Source: Misgurnus anguillicaudatus (Eukaryota > Chordata > Actinopteri > Cypriniformes > Cobitidae). Taken from it: 64,000 nucleotides of DNA. Below the pieces are notes generated by a model that was given only the letters and a program-made list of their open reading frames with translations, was not told the origin of the DNA and ran no database searches. Positions 35,721 through 46,439 of this stretch are shown one piece after another. Each line of letters opens with the position of its first letter. Position 1 is the stretch's first letter. A program made the position numbers and the translations under genes. Location of the stretch: contig NC_073337.2 of the NCBI RefSeq assembly GCF_027580225.2, positions 13,808,001 through 13,872,000 of the forward strand. The letters run 5' to 3'.

Positions 35721-36746
35721 CAATGGTACTTATCTCCTAATAGCTAGCTTGTACAACCTAATAAATAAATAAATTAATGAATAAATTAAAACATTTTTTT
35801 CGTCAACACTCCAAAGCATGGTAAATGTCATTAATACTCTTTAGTAATATGCTGAAACTTTGAATTGGTTGTCGATTGAGTCTTAACTGCCAAATATGGT
35901 CGGTTTGCGATTTTGGCCTTTTCCCATGACCTTAAAAATAGTATGTCATACAGAACCGTTTGCCACTGTACGTTAGCATTAACGACGGCAGTGGGGCCTC
36001 TGGCCTTAGTCAAACGAGTTCTGTTTCCGTTTCTAAAATCATCAACTATATGTAATACACTTAACCAGAAATAGTTGGCCTGTCCGGAACCGAGCTGACT
36101 AAAACCACATTACTGTGTGACACTTGTTTTCTATGTGAACGGCCCCTACGCTAATAAGATTTTGTTTCTCTCTCCCTGTCTCGTCCTTGATCCCGAGGAC
36201 GAGACAAACAGACCCAGTTCCGGTTCATGTGAAAGTCGACACACCACTGATCTACTAGCTGTTCTTCAACGTGATGTCCAGCTGATGCCTGACCAAAGAC
36301 CACCGGCAGAACCCGCTTAATCTCCGCTTATTCTCCTTCCGTTTTAATGTGTATATATATATATCTCCCAAGGGTTTTTTCCTCCTATGACTTTTTTTAC
36401 TTCCCCGGCTAAAATTCCGGGGTTTTTTTCTCCTAGGGGGTTTTTCAACCCAGGGAGGCAGCCTTTTTGGGCTTAACTTCTATACGTTACATTAGTAATA
36501 CGTTTGCTTATAATGTTGATTTATAGCCGCAGCAAATTTAACTGCTTGTGCTATCGTTTATTATGTTGTGCTATCTGTCGATTTTCTGTGCTTTTCACTG
36601 CATCTATTATGTAAAGCTGCTTTGATACAATAACCAAATTGTGAAAAGCGCTATATAAATAAAATTGAATTGAATTGAATTGAATATGTGTGATGAGCTA
36701 CGGTTTCAGCCATTCATTGAAGCTCGCATTCTCACCGTGTTTTTTT

Positions 36747-37033
36747 TTAAAGGAACAGTATGTAGGATTGTGGTCAAAACTGGTATTGCAATCACAAAAC
36801 TTGTGGCTAAAACTGGTACTGCAATCACATAACTGGTAGCCAATACACAAAATGACAACATAGACATCAGTTGAGGGCTGCAACTCCACTTTTTAAATGA
36901 CAATATCCTGGCCAGACCACTGTTGTCAGTGATATAAGTATTTGAAATGAAAATTATTTCTTAATGTCTAGTGACTTATCAGGGCCATTTTATGATTAAT
37001 TGATATAAATTTCTTACATACTGTTCCTTTAAA
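36747..37033. mobile_element. MITE with AAAGGAACAGTATGTA ends
   Basis: TTAAAGGAACAGTATGTAGG at the left and CTTACATACTGTTCCTTTAA at the right are inverted. 287 bp, no coding capacity, a common fish type. Confidence 0.8.
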
Positions 37034-37366
37034 TGTCTGAGGTTCGCAAGAGAAAACGTGTCTACGAACTGTATGACAAGAAGAGAAAGGCCTAGGAAGA
37101 AAGAAACAAGACCAGAGTGTTTTTGGGAGAATATTTCACACGTTGGCGTGCGCTAAAAGCACAGGTTGGGCTTCCCACGCGAAGTTTCTACTCGACAGGT
37201 AAAGTTTGTCATGCGATTGGGAAAATCCATTTAAAATCACTGCTAGTGGAAGTTGATGTAAGCTAGGATTAGCGATGCTAGCCCTGGCACAAGTCACGAA
37301 CCATGCAGACACGGTAAACATGCCGGCAGCAACTTGTAAACAGAGCGAAGAAAAGAACTAGGCATA

Positions 37367-37368
37367 CA

Positions 37369-37402
<34 letters not shown>
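37367..37402. repeat. (CT)n microsatellite
   Basis: Pure CT tract in copy 2 intron 5. Confidence 0.95.
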
Positions 37403-37404
<2 letters not shown>

Positions 37405-38107
37405 CACACGTTTAATAGGCATTCCCTCTCTGGAGCAGGTAGAGTGTTGCGCATGTGCATTGTTTTTTAAGTGGAGGGGCAGTTATTTTCTAAAATTTAA
37501 GAAAATCTTCCGCTATACCTTTAATTCAAGTGATGAGAAAGAAATCAAATGTAATCTGTAACATTACTTCAGTAATGTACTGTAACTGTTTTCATTAAGT
37601 AATTAATTACATTTTAAAAAGTGTAACTTGAAATCTGTAAATCCTTCACAACACTGTAAATCTGGCATTGTCATCATCTATATTTAAATATGTCACATCT
37701 TGGTGCATGCTAGAAGAAGATTGCTGGAGATCTGAATTACTTCAAAGTAAGAGGCATCAATATCTGCTGTTTTCTGATCCTTAGGATTCATGTACTCTAG
37801 TGCCATTGAGGCAAAACCATGAGATGCAAGCAGGGCTGAGCGATACTCGACTAAACCACCACCTCCTCCCCACAGGTCCATCACTCCTGGGTAAGGTCCT
37901 GGGCCTGAGACCAAACACAAACACAAGTTAGCTAGCTAAATGACAACATACCACACAAATGTGTGCCCTGCCAGTGAAAACCATAGACTGTTATATGTAC
38001 GTAGTGTCCATGACATCACCCGTAGGTTTGTGAATAGCATTTTTGAAGCCCAGAGTAGGCAGAGCCTGCCGTCGCCATCTTGGCAGTGCATCACTCGCGG
38101 ATAACTA

Positions 38108-38654
38108 AGGCCAAGTCCACACGGACACGGGTATATTTATAACCGGAGTTTTCCCTAAAAAAAATCCCGTCCACACGTGCTCGGTTTAAATTAAATATTC
38201 ATCCACACGATAAGGCAAAAGCACGCTATCAAGCGCTGTCAAGAGCATGCCACACCAGCAGGAGGGGATATAATCCAAATCGTGTTCCGCAATATAGTGA
38301 GATAACTGAGCATCTATCTGTATACATGTTAGAAGCCCTGTTGGCACAGTTATTATTAGCAAGATACGTCTGCCATTGCACAGAATCATCAACAAAGCAG
38401 TCAGCGGCGCACAATCTTGACGTCAAACACAGTGGACAACGGCGCACACTCTGACGTTGCAAGGCAAAACCCCCGGTTTTACTCTCTACACGACACCACT
38501 GTAACCGGGGTTTCTTAAAAAGCTCACCCTGGCCGGGGTTTTCAAATATGCTGGGTTTCAGTGCCCTGATACTGCGGTTTCGTGTGGACGAACGGCTGAA
38601 CCGCGTGAAAAAACTCACGGTTATAAAATACCCGTGTCCGTGTGGACTACGCCT
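38108..38654. mobile_element. MITE-like element with ~38-bp inverted ends
   Basis: AGGCCAAGTCCACACGGACA / TGTCCGTGTGGACTACGCCT, the arms extending through CGGGTATATTTATAACCGG / CGGTTATAAAATACCCG. 547 bp. No target duplication could be fixed. Copy 2 intron 4. Confidence 0.75.
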
Positions 38655-38872
38655 AAAAATCTACAAAAGGGGTGGGGGGGACGTGGATGGACTGGTTGCT
38701 GAAACCATGCCCGCCTAGATCGACAGTAGTGTGATTTGATCAATCACACACACAAACACACGCCCACACAAAAACACACGAAGGTATGACTGCCACAGAG
38801 AGCATTTTTATAGAATTTGGCAAAAAACAGCCACAGAGGCAAAACAAAGATATAAATTGGTGGGCTCTTATG

Positions 38873-38886
38873 CTCACACACACACA

Positions 38887-38981
<95 letters not shown>
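38873..38981. repeat. (CA)n microsatellite
   Basis: A tract of about 108 bp; ORFs on both strands here are artefacts. Confidence 0.97.
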
Positions 38982-38983
<2 letters not shown>

Positions 38984-39079
38984 TCACGCACACAAAGTCA
39001 CAGTAAAACTTACACACTCATAAAGACGCAGACACACACATAAAGACACAAACAAACATGCATGTGCACACACACATAA

Positions 39080-40910
39080 ACACACTTACATTTAGTGGGC
39101 TCTGCTAAGGGAAAACGTGGAGGATTTTAACCCCACAAACTATAAACGTATAGGAACCCCTCTTAGGGGACACAGTGTGGGCGCCTAGCTTAACACAGGT
39201 TTACAGAGAATACATCTAGTGAGAGGCTGATAGCCGATGTTCGGCGGTGGAGGAGTAAAAAAACTGTTTTGAGACGTGCCCTACAAATGTCTGTTAGCGA
39301 CATGTATGCTTGCCCCTCGAACGCAAAGCGGAGAAATTACATGTTGCGGGAGAGAATCGGTATGTGATACCTTTAGGTTGATGTATGCGAACCAATTGTT
39401 TGGACTAATGCATAGAAATATGCGTTTGGGCGTCAGCATTTTGAACAGCATTCTGTGAAGTGCACGGTTCAACGTACGCAGGTCCAAGATCGGTCACAAG
39501 CCGCCGCTTTTCTTGGGTACAATAAAGGCTGTAAAACCCTGACCTCATCTCGGCTGAAGGGACCGGCTTGATCGCGTCCTTAGCCAGTAGGACAGCGATC
39601 TCCGCACAAAGTATGTGCGCATCCATAGCTCTCACCGCAGTGAAACGAACACCGGAGAATTTGGGGGGGTGCCGGAAAACCTATATCGCATAGGCGAGAC
39701 GCACGACCGGTGTACCCGTGGTGAGCTGAGCGGAGGTGATTGCCGGTGTGGGCATTTCGGCCACATCGACAGCAGTGTTATGTAAAGTAACACTCATCTG
39801 AGTCCGCTGAGGGGAGGCTGAGCAGTTGAGACTTTGTAGTAATCCCAAACCGCTCGAGGCACTTGCTGGCAATGGAGGAGGGGGAGGATGATGAATAATG
39901 AGCCTGTACGTAGCTCCACAACTCCTCTGGAGAGCTGGAGATGGAGGATGGGTTATGAGCTTGGTTGTGTCTACAGCACTCCTGTGAAGAGCTGGAGGAA
40001 GAGGAAGAGTTATGAGCCCGTTTGAATCTCCAGAACTCTCCTAAAGACCTGGGGATGAAGGAGGAATTCCCTCTGTTCGTGGGTACTGGCTGAAAGCCAG
40101 CGGAACAGGAAAACCAATGGTGGCCCACCTGGCCCTCCTCTGGGGCGAGTGGTGCCTTCACCAGCTCTTGAAGAGCGATCCCCTACAACTCCGGGTCACT
40201 CGACTCAGGGCAGCTTGGTCTATGTTTTCCACCTTGGGAAGCGGGCTGAACAGGCGGGGTGGGCTGCTTACAGTGGTTTCCTATAAGCTGCCTGAACGAA
40301 GGAATGATGGTAGCCGCAGCAGGGCGCCCTCGGCGAGGAGCAGGCTGAGGCACCGACGTAGCGGAAAGGGGCAGCTGGGTTCCAACGGAGCAAGATGGCC
40401 TCAGTCTGCTTTTGGGCAGCCGAGAACTGTTGAATGCTCTCGGCAGCATCACCGAAAAGGCCGGTCTGGGAAATTGAAACATACAGGAGACAAATCTTGT
40501 CATCTAGTTGGGCTTTTTTTTAGTTGTAGCAAGGATGTAATCAAAAAGCAATGCTGTTTGGCTCAGTTAGCCAGTTAGCTAAATGCTTATTCACACTTAT
40601 CTGACAAACGCCTACAAAAACCTGCAAAGTTCTTTTTAATTCCACCAACTTTGAATGTTGGGTTTGTTTGTTGGGGGAGGTTGAGTCCACACCAAGCCGA
40701 CCGCCACCACCGCCCGAGCAAGCATGCCCACCATCTCGGGGGCGAACACGGGCTACGCAACCCTACCCCCAGGAGGGAGCAGATCCAAGTCGGCGTCCGA
40801 AATAGACGCCCCCCCCTCCGGTGCTGCGACAGACACAGAATCCTCATGAGGACTGATAGAGGAGGAGAGGGTTGTAGAGCTGAGAGCCACTGGACAAACC
40901 AATAGACCGA
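39080..40910 (-). pseudogene. DIRS1-like retrotransposon fragment
   Basis: The minus strand carries the start of a DIRS reverse transcriptase in two frames: AEIAVLLAKDAIKPVPSAEM and FYSLYCTQEKRRL (about 39570-39500), then DLRTLNRALHRMLFKMLTPK (39484-39425). Upstream, low-complexity Ser-rich and Pro-rich frames may be the gag-like region. The catalytic RT motifs, recombinase and both termini are missing. A repeat fragment (40500-40680) interrupts it. It is a dead 5' fragment in copy 2 intron 4. Confidence 0.7.
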
Positions 40911-42118
40911 TTTAGCACCGTTATACGGAGAACAACTTTTCGAAGTTTCGCAACCGCACCTTTAATGAGGCTCCACAACAAAAAGGGGGGAAGCGGAACA
41001 CAAGCCCTCCACGAATGCTGCATTAGCGTGGGGCGGCGCCGGCAGATGCAAATACCTCCATGCCAAGTTCATTAGCGTTTTGTTAGTTTCTCAAAGTAGA
41101 TTGGTCTCCGCAAGGTGTTTAATATAATTTATTTGATATGTCTTAAAATATGTGTCTCTTTATCTTACCCTGATTCACAATATTAGCTTATAATAATCAG
41201 TTATAAGTTAAGCTTTCAGGTGAAAATAAAACATATTATTTATAGGCTTGTTTACCTGGAGGAAAAAATATTGTTCCTCGAGCTCCCTTCTCTCTAACAT
41301 CCACCTTCCGCACACCTGGTGCTATGTACCAGCGTTCTGTGACACTGGTCGCCAAAGCTGTTTGCTGTCTGAAACCTTCAGATAGATGACCACTGTATAA
41401 GGAAATGTGAACCACCATTGGTGAGAGCACATCCTTCTTGCGCAACCTTGAACAAAGAGATTGGAAGGTAAGCTTATGTGAGGAAATGTTTTTTAGAGGA
41501 TAGATAACCCATGAAATTTGCAGAATAAATCACAGATTATTTTAAAAGATTCTACAGGTATCATATTTATGGGTTGTTTCTGAAAGAATAAAATAAAAGA
41601 CAGATTTTATCAGTTTAAAACTGCAATCTTCATGCCATCAGATTGTGCTAGTCTGGGTTACCTGAGTCCACTTCGACTTCCTGGTACAGGCCTCATGCTC
41701 CATAGCAACCCCATCGGCTCTGTCCCTTCATAAGTGCCTCCCAAACTTTCATCTTTGGACACTGTTAAATTTCATTGAACAGGATATTACGCACATAATG
41801 ACAATCAGAGTAACTGTAACAGTGTTTCATTAGATGTCTGCTTGTATAATTGTCTGCTTGTAAAATAGACTTTTGTGGAGCTTACAGGACTTAATGCAAA
41901 TTAAGTGACTGTACAGTTAAGTGTTCTTTTGGAAAATTCTGCTAAAATATACTCTTATTGTGTAAAAAAACAAAAGTTAAGCGTTCTTTTCCATGACATC
42001 AACCAGTTCTGTATTTGTGCTGTATTTCCAATGATCAACTAAAACAAAACTTTACCCCCCCAAACAATTCATCATGGACACAATACAGAAACAGAAATAA
42101 GTAGCAAAATTGGCATTA

Positions 42119-43897
42119 GCAATTGTCACAGGTCGGAGCGGACCACAGGTGTCGTGTGTCACGCCCCTTCCTAGTTTTCACCTCGAGGAGGTCCCAAAAT
42201 CACCCCAATGACCAGACACACAGAGAGCGTAAGTTTAATTAAAACAAACTTTATTAATTTACTTAAAAATATAGGGGAGGGGAAAAGGGAAGCTAAAATC
42301 CAAGTCCAGCTGGAAAGGCACAGTCTCGAGTCTCCATGACTCAGTCGCAGGCAAGTCTCAGGTGGGTCCTTCCTTGTTTCTTTTCCTGACTTTGCGATGT
42401 TAAACAGTTCACTCACTGGCTTCTTTGTGTTCTGGTTACTGGATGCCGATCCGGAACTCTCTCCTTTTCCTGGGCGTAAGGAGAACAGAGGGTGAGTATT
42501 TGAGGGATAGGGTATCGATACCTGAATCCGTACGTGTTCAACTCTACGTTGGTCCAGCAGGGGTGTTCCTTCTCGTCCTACGGCCAGCGGAACAGTGCTC
42601 CTGCTGCCGGGCTTGACTCCGCCCGTCAGGTGAAAATGCAAGAGGTCACGGAGGTGAGTGCTCCACAGGTTCCCTAGGTGGAGGCACAGGTAAGTACTGC
42701 GGGAGAGAGATCACTCGATCTGCGGTGGAAACACAGGTAAGTACTTTACAGGTGACTGGGGCTTTACTTTTACTTTGGCAGCGTACAACACAATCTGGTA
42801 GCTCTTAGCTATGGGCAGAAGGTAAGTACTTCACAGGTGACTGGGACTTTACTTTCACTTTAATGGTGTACAACACAATCTGGTAGCTCTTAGCTATGGG
42901 CAGAAGGTAAGTACTCCAAAGGTGACGGGGGCTTCACTTTCTCTTTAACGGCGTACAACACAATCTGGTAGCTCTTAGCTATGGGCAGAAGGTAAGTACT
43001 TCACAGGTGACTGGGGCTTTACTCTTCAATAACAGGTGAGGACTCACTTAGCATAATTTCACCCTGGGCGGCGGACTTATAATGGGTAAGACTGCGGAAC
43101 AGTAAATCAACAGAATTTTCAGACTTTAAGCGATGGAGAGCGTCCTGGCATTGGCCTGCTCTGAGGCTCCAATAGGAAGCTGTTAAAGCTGGGGGCTGCT
43201 GCGGTGAGTTGAACACTTCCCTCTCCTCTCTTCCGACTGACGGGACCAGAGATCTAGACAGGGGCGAACCTTTGAAGGGGCTCCACAACAGACGATATTA
43301 TTCACACAGCTAATTTCCTCCTTCAGCAGTCAAACTTTCTCCTTGTATATATTTTCCACTTCACTCACACAAGTCTTACTTGCCTTGTTAGTTCACCACC
43401 GCCTCCGTAGGGCCAGGAAGTTCCAAGATGTCAATACAGAATGTCGATACAGGCCGTCATTACAGAATATCAATACAGGGGGTCATGAATGGCATATAGA
43501 TAGAGATGTTACTTCACCAATCACAACGTCCACTTACTTCCCCAAGACTCACTTCAGCCTAAAGGTGGTCACTAACGACACAGACACAGCATAACACTGC
43601 AAATCTTTCAAGTGTACACACTCACGGCAAGGACACGGACTCACCCACTGCACTCCACACACTTTAGTGAAATAGGGTCACAACCACTGCTGACTGGGGT
43701 TTGTCCTGGGATTCACTGGCCGCTGATTACGATGGAGGGTCGAGATACAGCCATCGCCATCTTGACACCCCTGTCTCTTCCTCTACTTGTGTTGCCATGG
43801 AGGAGAAGGAAGTGACTGGTGTTTGGAGATTTCGGTCCGGGCGGAACCAATCTCCATCACTTTAGTTCCGCCCTACAAAGTCACTCTGTGACACAAT
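42119..43897. mobile_element. Unclassified inserted element containing a minisatellite
   Basis: Absent from the matching copy 1 intron. The ends read AATTGTCACAGG and CTGTGACACAATT, an imperfect inverted pair, suggesting a DNA transposon; I could not assign a family. GC content is higher than in flanking introns. No protein-coding signature was seen. Confidence 0.45.
42734..43030. repeat. ~85-bp minisatellite with a splice-donor motif in each unit
   Basis: About 3.5 units, each with GGTAAGTACT, then a GGTGACTGGGGCTT-like stretch, then CGTACAACACAATCTGGTAG and CTTAGCTATGGGCAGAA. A further GGTAAGTACT stands before the array near 42690. Confidence 0.9.
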
Positions 43898-43934
43898 TCT
43901 ATACTTAAAGCTTCCTACATTTAAAAAACATCTC

Positions 43935-44850
43935 AAATTAAAGGGGTCCTCGATTATGATTTCACCTTTTTACTTAAGTTAGTTTAATTTTGCTGTTTGA
44001 GTATAAACAACATCTGCAAAGTTAAAACGCCCAAAGTTCAATACAACCGGAGAAATTTTCTTTACTAGAAATCGCTTTTCTAAAAACAAATGGCTGGTTG
44101 GACTATAGTGAGCTTCTTCCCGGATTATTGACATCATAAACCCAAAATTTATACAAACCATGGTTGAAGCCACAAACAATCGTTTGTTTTCGTAATGGGC
44201 TAATAGTTGACACGTGATGCACATAGTGTCACTTGACACACAGAACACATTTTAAAATTACGAACCACACACGTGACGAGCTACATACATGTTGTGACGA
44301 GCTTCGCATCGAGCGCCCTTGAAAAAAGAAGTCACTGGCCGCCACTGTGCTATACATTCAATAGCGTTCACTGTAGATCCGCAGTCTGTCGAATAGTCAA
44401 ATAATACCTACGAATAACACAGTATCTACAAAGTATTAGACAACAACAAACAAAAAACATATCATTCTGAAATGTCCTGTAAGATCTGTGCTTGTACGGG
44501 TTCTGCTCTATCCTCTTTCGTTAATATTTCCTGGGGATGATTCAGGCTCAAATTGATAAGGCAAAAAACAATGGTGATGCCATTGTTTACAATACACCGG
44601 AGCTCATCCAAGTACCTGTGCTAAGGGGCGTGATGTTTCTGGACATGATGGACTATTCGCAACACACTGGGGCAGTTAACCAATCTAAGCATTTGAGCAT
44701 ATTTCTGACGAGGAGGGTTCATAGAAGCAGGAACTGAACTGCCCGTTTTTCGGGGAATGGAAACAAGATAAAAGGTCAAATATGTGAAAAATAATGTTTT
44801 TTTTTTTGCAGAATGAACACATAACAGTGCACCCAATACACACAATCAAA
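43935..44850. repeat. Dispersed repeat in copy 2 intron 2
   Basis: Starts AAAGGGGTCCTCGATTATGA, a known fish repeat end. Downstream parts (GGTGATGCCATTGTTTACAA; ACACTGGGGCAGTTAACCAA) match 19460-19600 in copy 1. Probably one old element present before the duplication. Confidence 0.55.
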
Positions 44851-45171
44851 CCTTCATATACAGCTGGTTTATCATCCCCTTCATTCATAAGACAGTAAAA
44901 CATACCTGTCACTGTTCCATGTTCATCACTGATGTAGTGTCCAAATGCCTCCCAGAAATCCTTATCTTCTGACTGATGTAAAGAGTGCAGCGTCACCTCC
45001 TGATTTGGCAATAAATTCATTATGACAATCTGAAACATCTCATCCACCAGACCTCGACTGGGCTGTACAGACAGTATTGGACTTTTCCCCATCTCAGTGC
45101 TCAAAGACCTACAGAGATGCATGAAAAAGTTCATGTTGTTTATTCCACGATACATTTTGGAATTGGCTCTC

Positions 45172-45469
45172 CTGATTTTGCCAAGTGGTTGATGTCCTCA
45201 GGGCAACATCATGTTGATCCTGGGACGACATTTTAATCAACCAATCAGATTTCAGAAATAAGTTTACAGTTTGTTTTAAGTTTAAGCTTACAATCAGGAT
45301 TAGCTGTTTCTAGACCATTGTTTTTCATTTATCATGTCCCTCTGATTTTAGGGTTTGGTTATATTTAGGGTTGGGGTTTGGGGTGGGTTTAGGTTTTATT
45401 TATAAAAATGTTGTCCCTGGGTCAACACAATATGTTGCCCTGAGGACATCAACCACTTGGCAAAATCAG
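45172..45469. mobile_element. Palindromic MITE in copy 2 intron 1
   Basis: CTGATTTTGCCAAGTGGTTG and CAACCACTTGGCAAAATCAG are perfect inverses. The arms extend about 55 bp to include GGGCAACAT / ATGTTGCCC. Absent from copy 1 intron 1. Confidence 0.85.
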
Positions 45470-46439
45470 TTCGAGCTTTGGAATTAGAATTAGGGGTGAC
45501 CATATTTTAGTTTTTAAAATAGAGGACAATGGAGGGAGACGGACACACCACAATGGGTTTAACAGCATCTTCTGTTTACCTGGTCTCACAAAATAATAGG
45601 TTAATTTTCAGTTTGCATTTCTGTTTTCAGGTACAAACCTGAATGTAATCATACTACTGGAAATACTGAACAATGGACTCAACTATGTGTAGGCTGTGAT
45701 TCACAATTATAAAATAAAAAAGAAAATATATTCTGTGTATAGTTTTCATCTAATGCCACATCCACAGTATGTTTTCAATAAAAAATAATTTTCAAATTAA
45801 CATAATATGACCAAACATTTGAAGAATGCTTTATGGATGTTAAAGAACTCGAGATAAATAAGATAAATAAGTGGATGGGAAAACGTCTGTATTGTGCCTG
45901 CATCACATTATGTTTTCATATTAAAGTTCTTCACAGATGTCATCCATCAGTTAATGCACTACACACCTTGCACTCTGATGTTTGCTTTTATCTGCACTGC
46001 GGCTGTTGAACTGAAATGAACTTGATAAAGGTGCTAAATAACGCAGGGTGGAGCTGAAACCTGCCGCCATTTTAATATGCCGTGGTGCTGAGGGTAATGA
46101 TTGAGATGCAGTTCGACCAATGTTTGCATAGGTCCGAACGTGGAGTGCAAAAAGGCGAGACCTAAAGAGAAAGGTCAAATGCAGAAACACACAATGAATG
46201 GCGACTGTAGAAAAATCAGAATCTAGGACATTTTGTGTGAATAAGAAATCCCAGCCAGGAGCACTTTTAAAATCTAAAAAGAGGACATGTGTGGAATAAA
46301 GAGGACGTATGATCACCCTGACCAGTAGGCCTACTTGGGCCACTGATTACTTTTTATAGACAAGTACACATATTGAGAAATGCCTTTTCAGTACTGAATT
46401 AAATACTTATCGACCGTTAAAACAGTATGTACTATATCT

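Larger units (their letters stand above)
31190..36686 (+). mobile_element. L2/CR1-clade LINE retrotransposon, nearly intact
   Basis: 5' UTR with an AGAGAGACGCA tandem motif, ORF1, ORF2, then a 3' UTR ending AAAGCGCTATATAAATAAAA and a tail of TTGAA repeats, typical of L2 elements. It lies antisense to its host gene in intron 5 of ACOT/BAAT copy 2. The 5' boundary is approximate because L2 elements often lack a clear target duplication. Confidence 0.9.
31033..37522. mobile_element. TTAA-flanked TIR element hosting the L2 LINE
   Basis: Left end TTAA then AGTTATAGCGGG; right end CCGCTATACCT then TTAA. The inverted ends and TTAA target fit piggyBac-type mobility. Copy 1 has a near-empty site (AATCCTAATTCAAG near 12254). 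Most of the present length is later insertions: L2 (about 31190-36686) and a MITE (36747-37033). Confidence 0.65.
26732..46070 (-). pseudogene. ACOT/BAAT family tandem copy 2, nucleophile exon split by a hAT transposon
   Basis: Same 11-exon structure as copy 1: 46070-45967, 45108-44906, 41761-41662, 41446-41256, 37904-37741, exon 6 in two pieces (30529-30454 and 28527-28476), 28395-28313, 28106-28013, 27892-27812, 27396-27258, 26862-26732. Every exon except exon 6 is open, with AG and GT boundaries. Exon 1 opens [18 protein letters not shown], a likely organelle presequence. The active-site elbow read across the insertion is GLSFGG (Ser), unlike Cys in copy 1. The Asp region (LLLVNGDDD) and His motif ([12 protein letters not shown]) are intact, and the C-terminus is KARL. 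The 1926-bp insertion carries no obvious splice signals that would restore exon 6. It could still express an in-frame product by skipping the 120-nt exon. Confidence 0.8.

Noticed and set aside
38740..39043. Cys/Val- and Thr/His-repeat ORFs
   Set aside because: Products of the (CA)n microsatellite on both strands; same for 3952-4163 and the poly-Tyr frame at 60539-60766.
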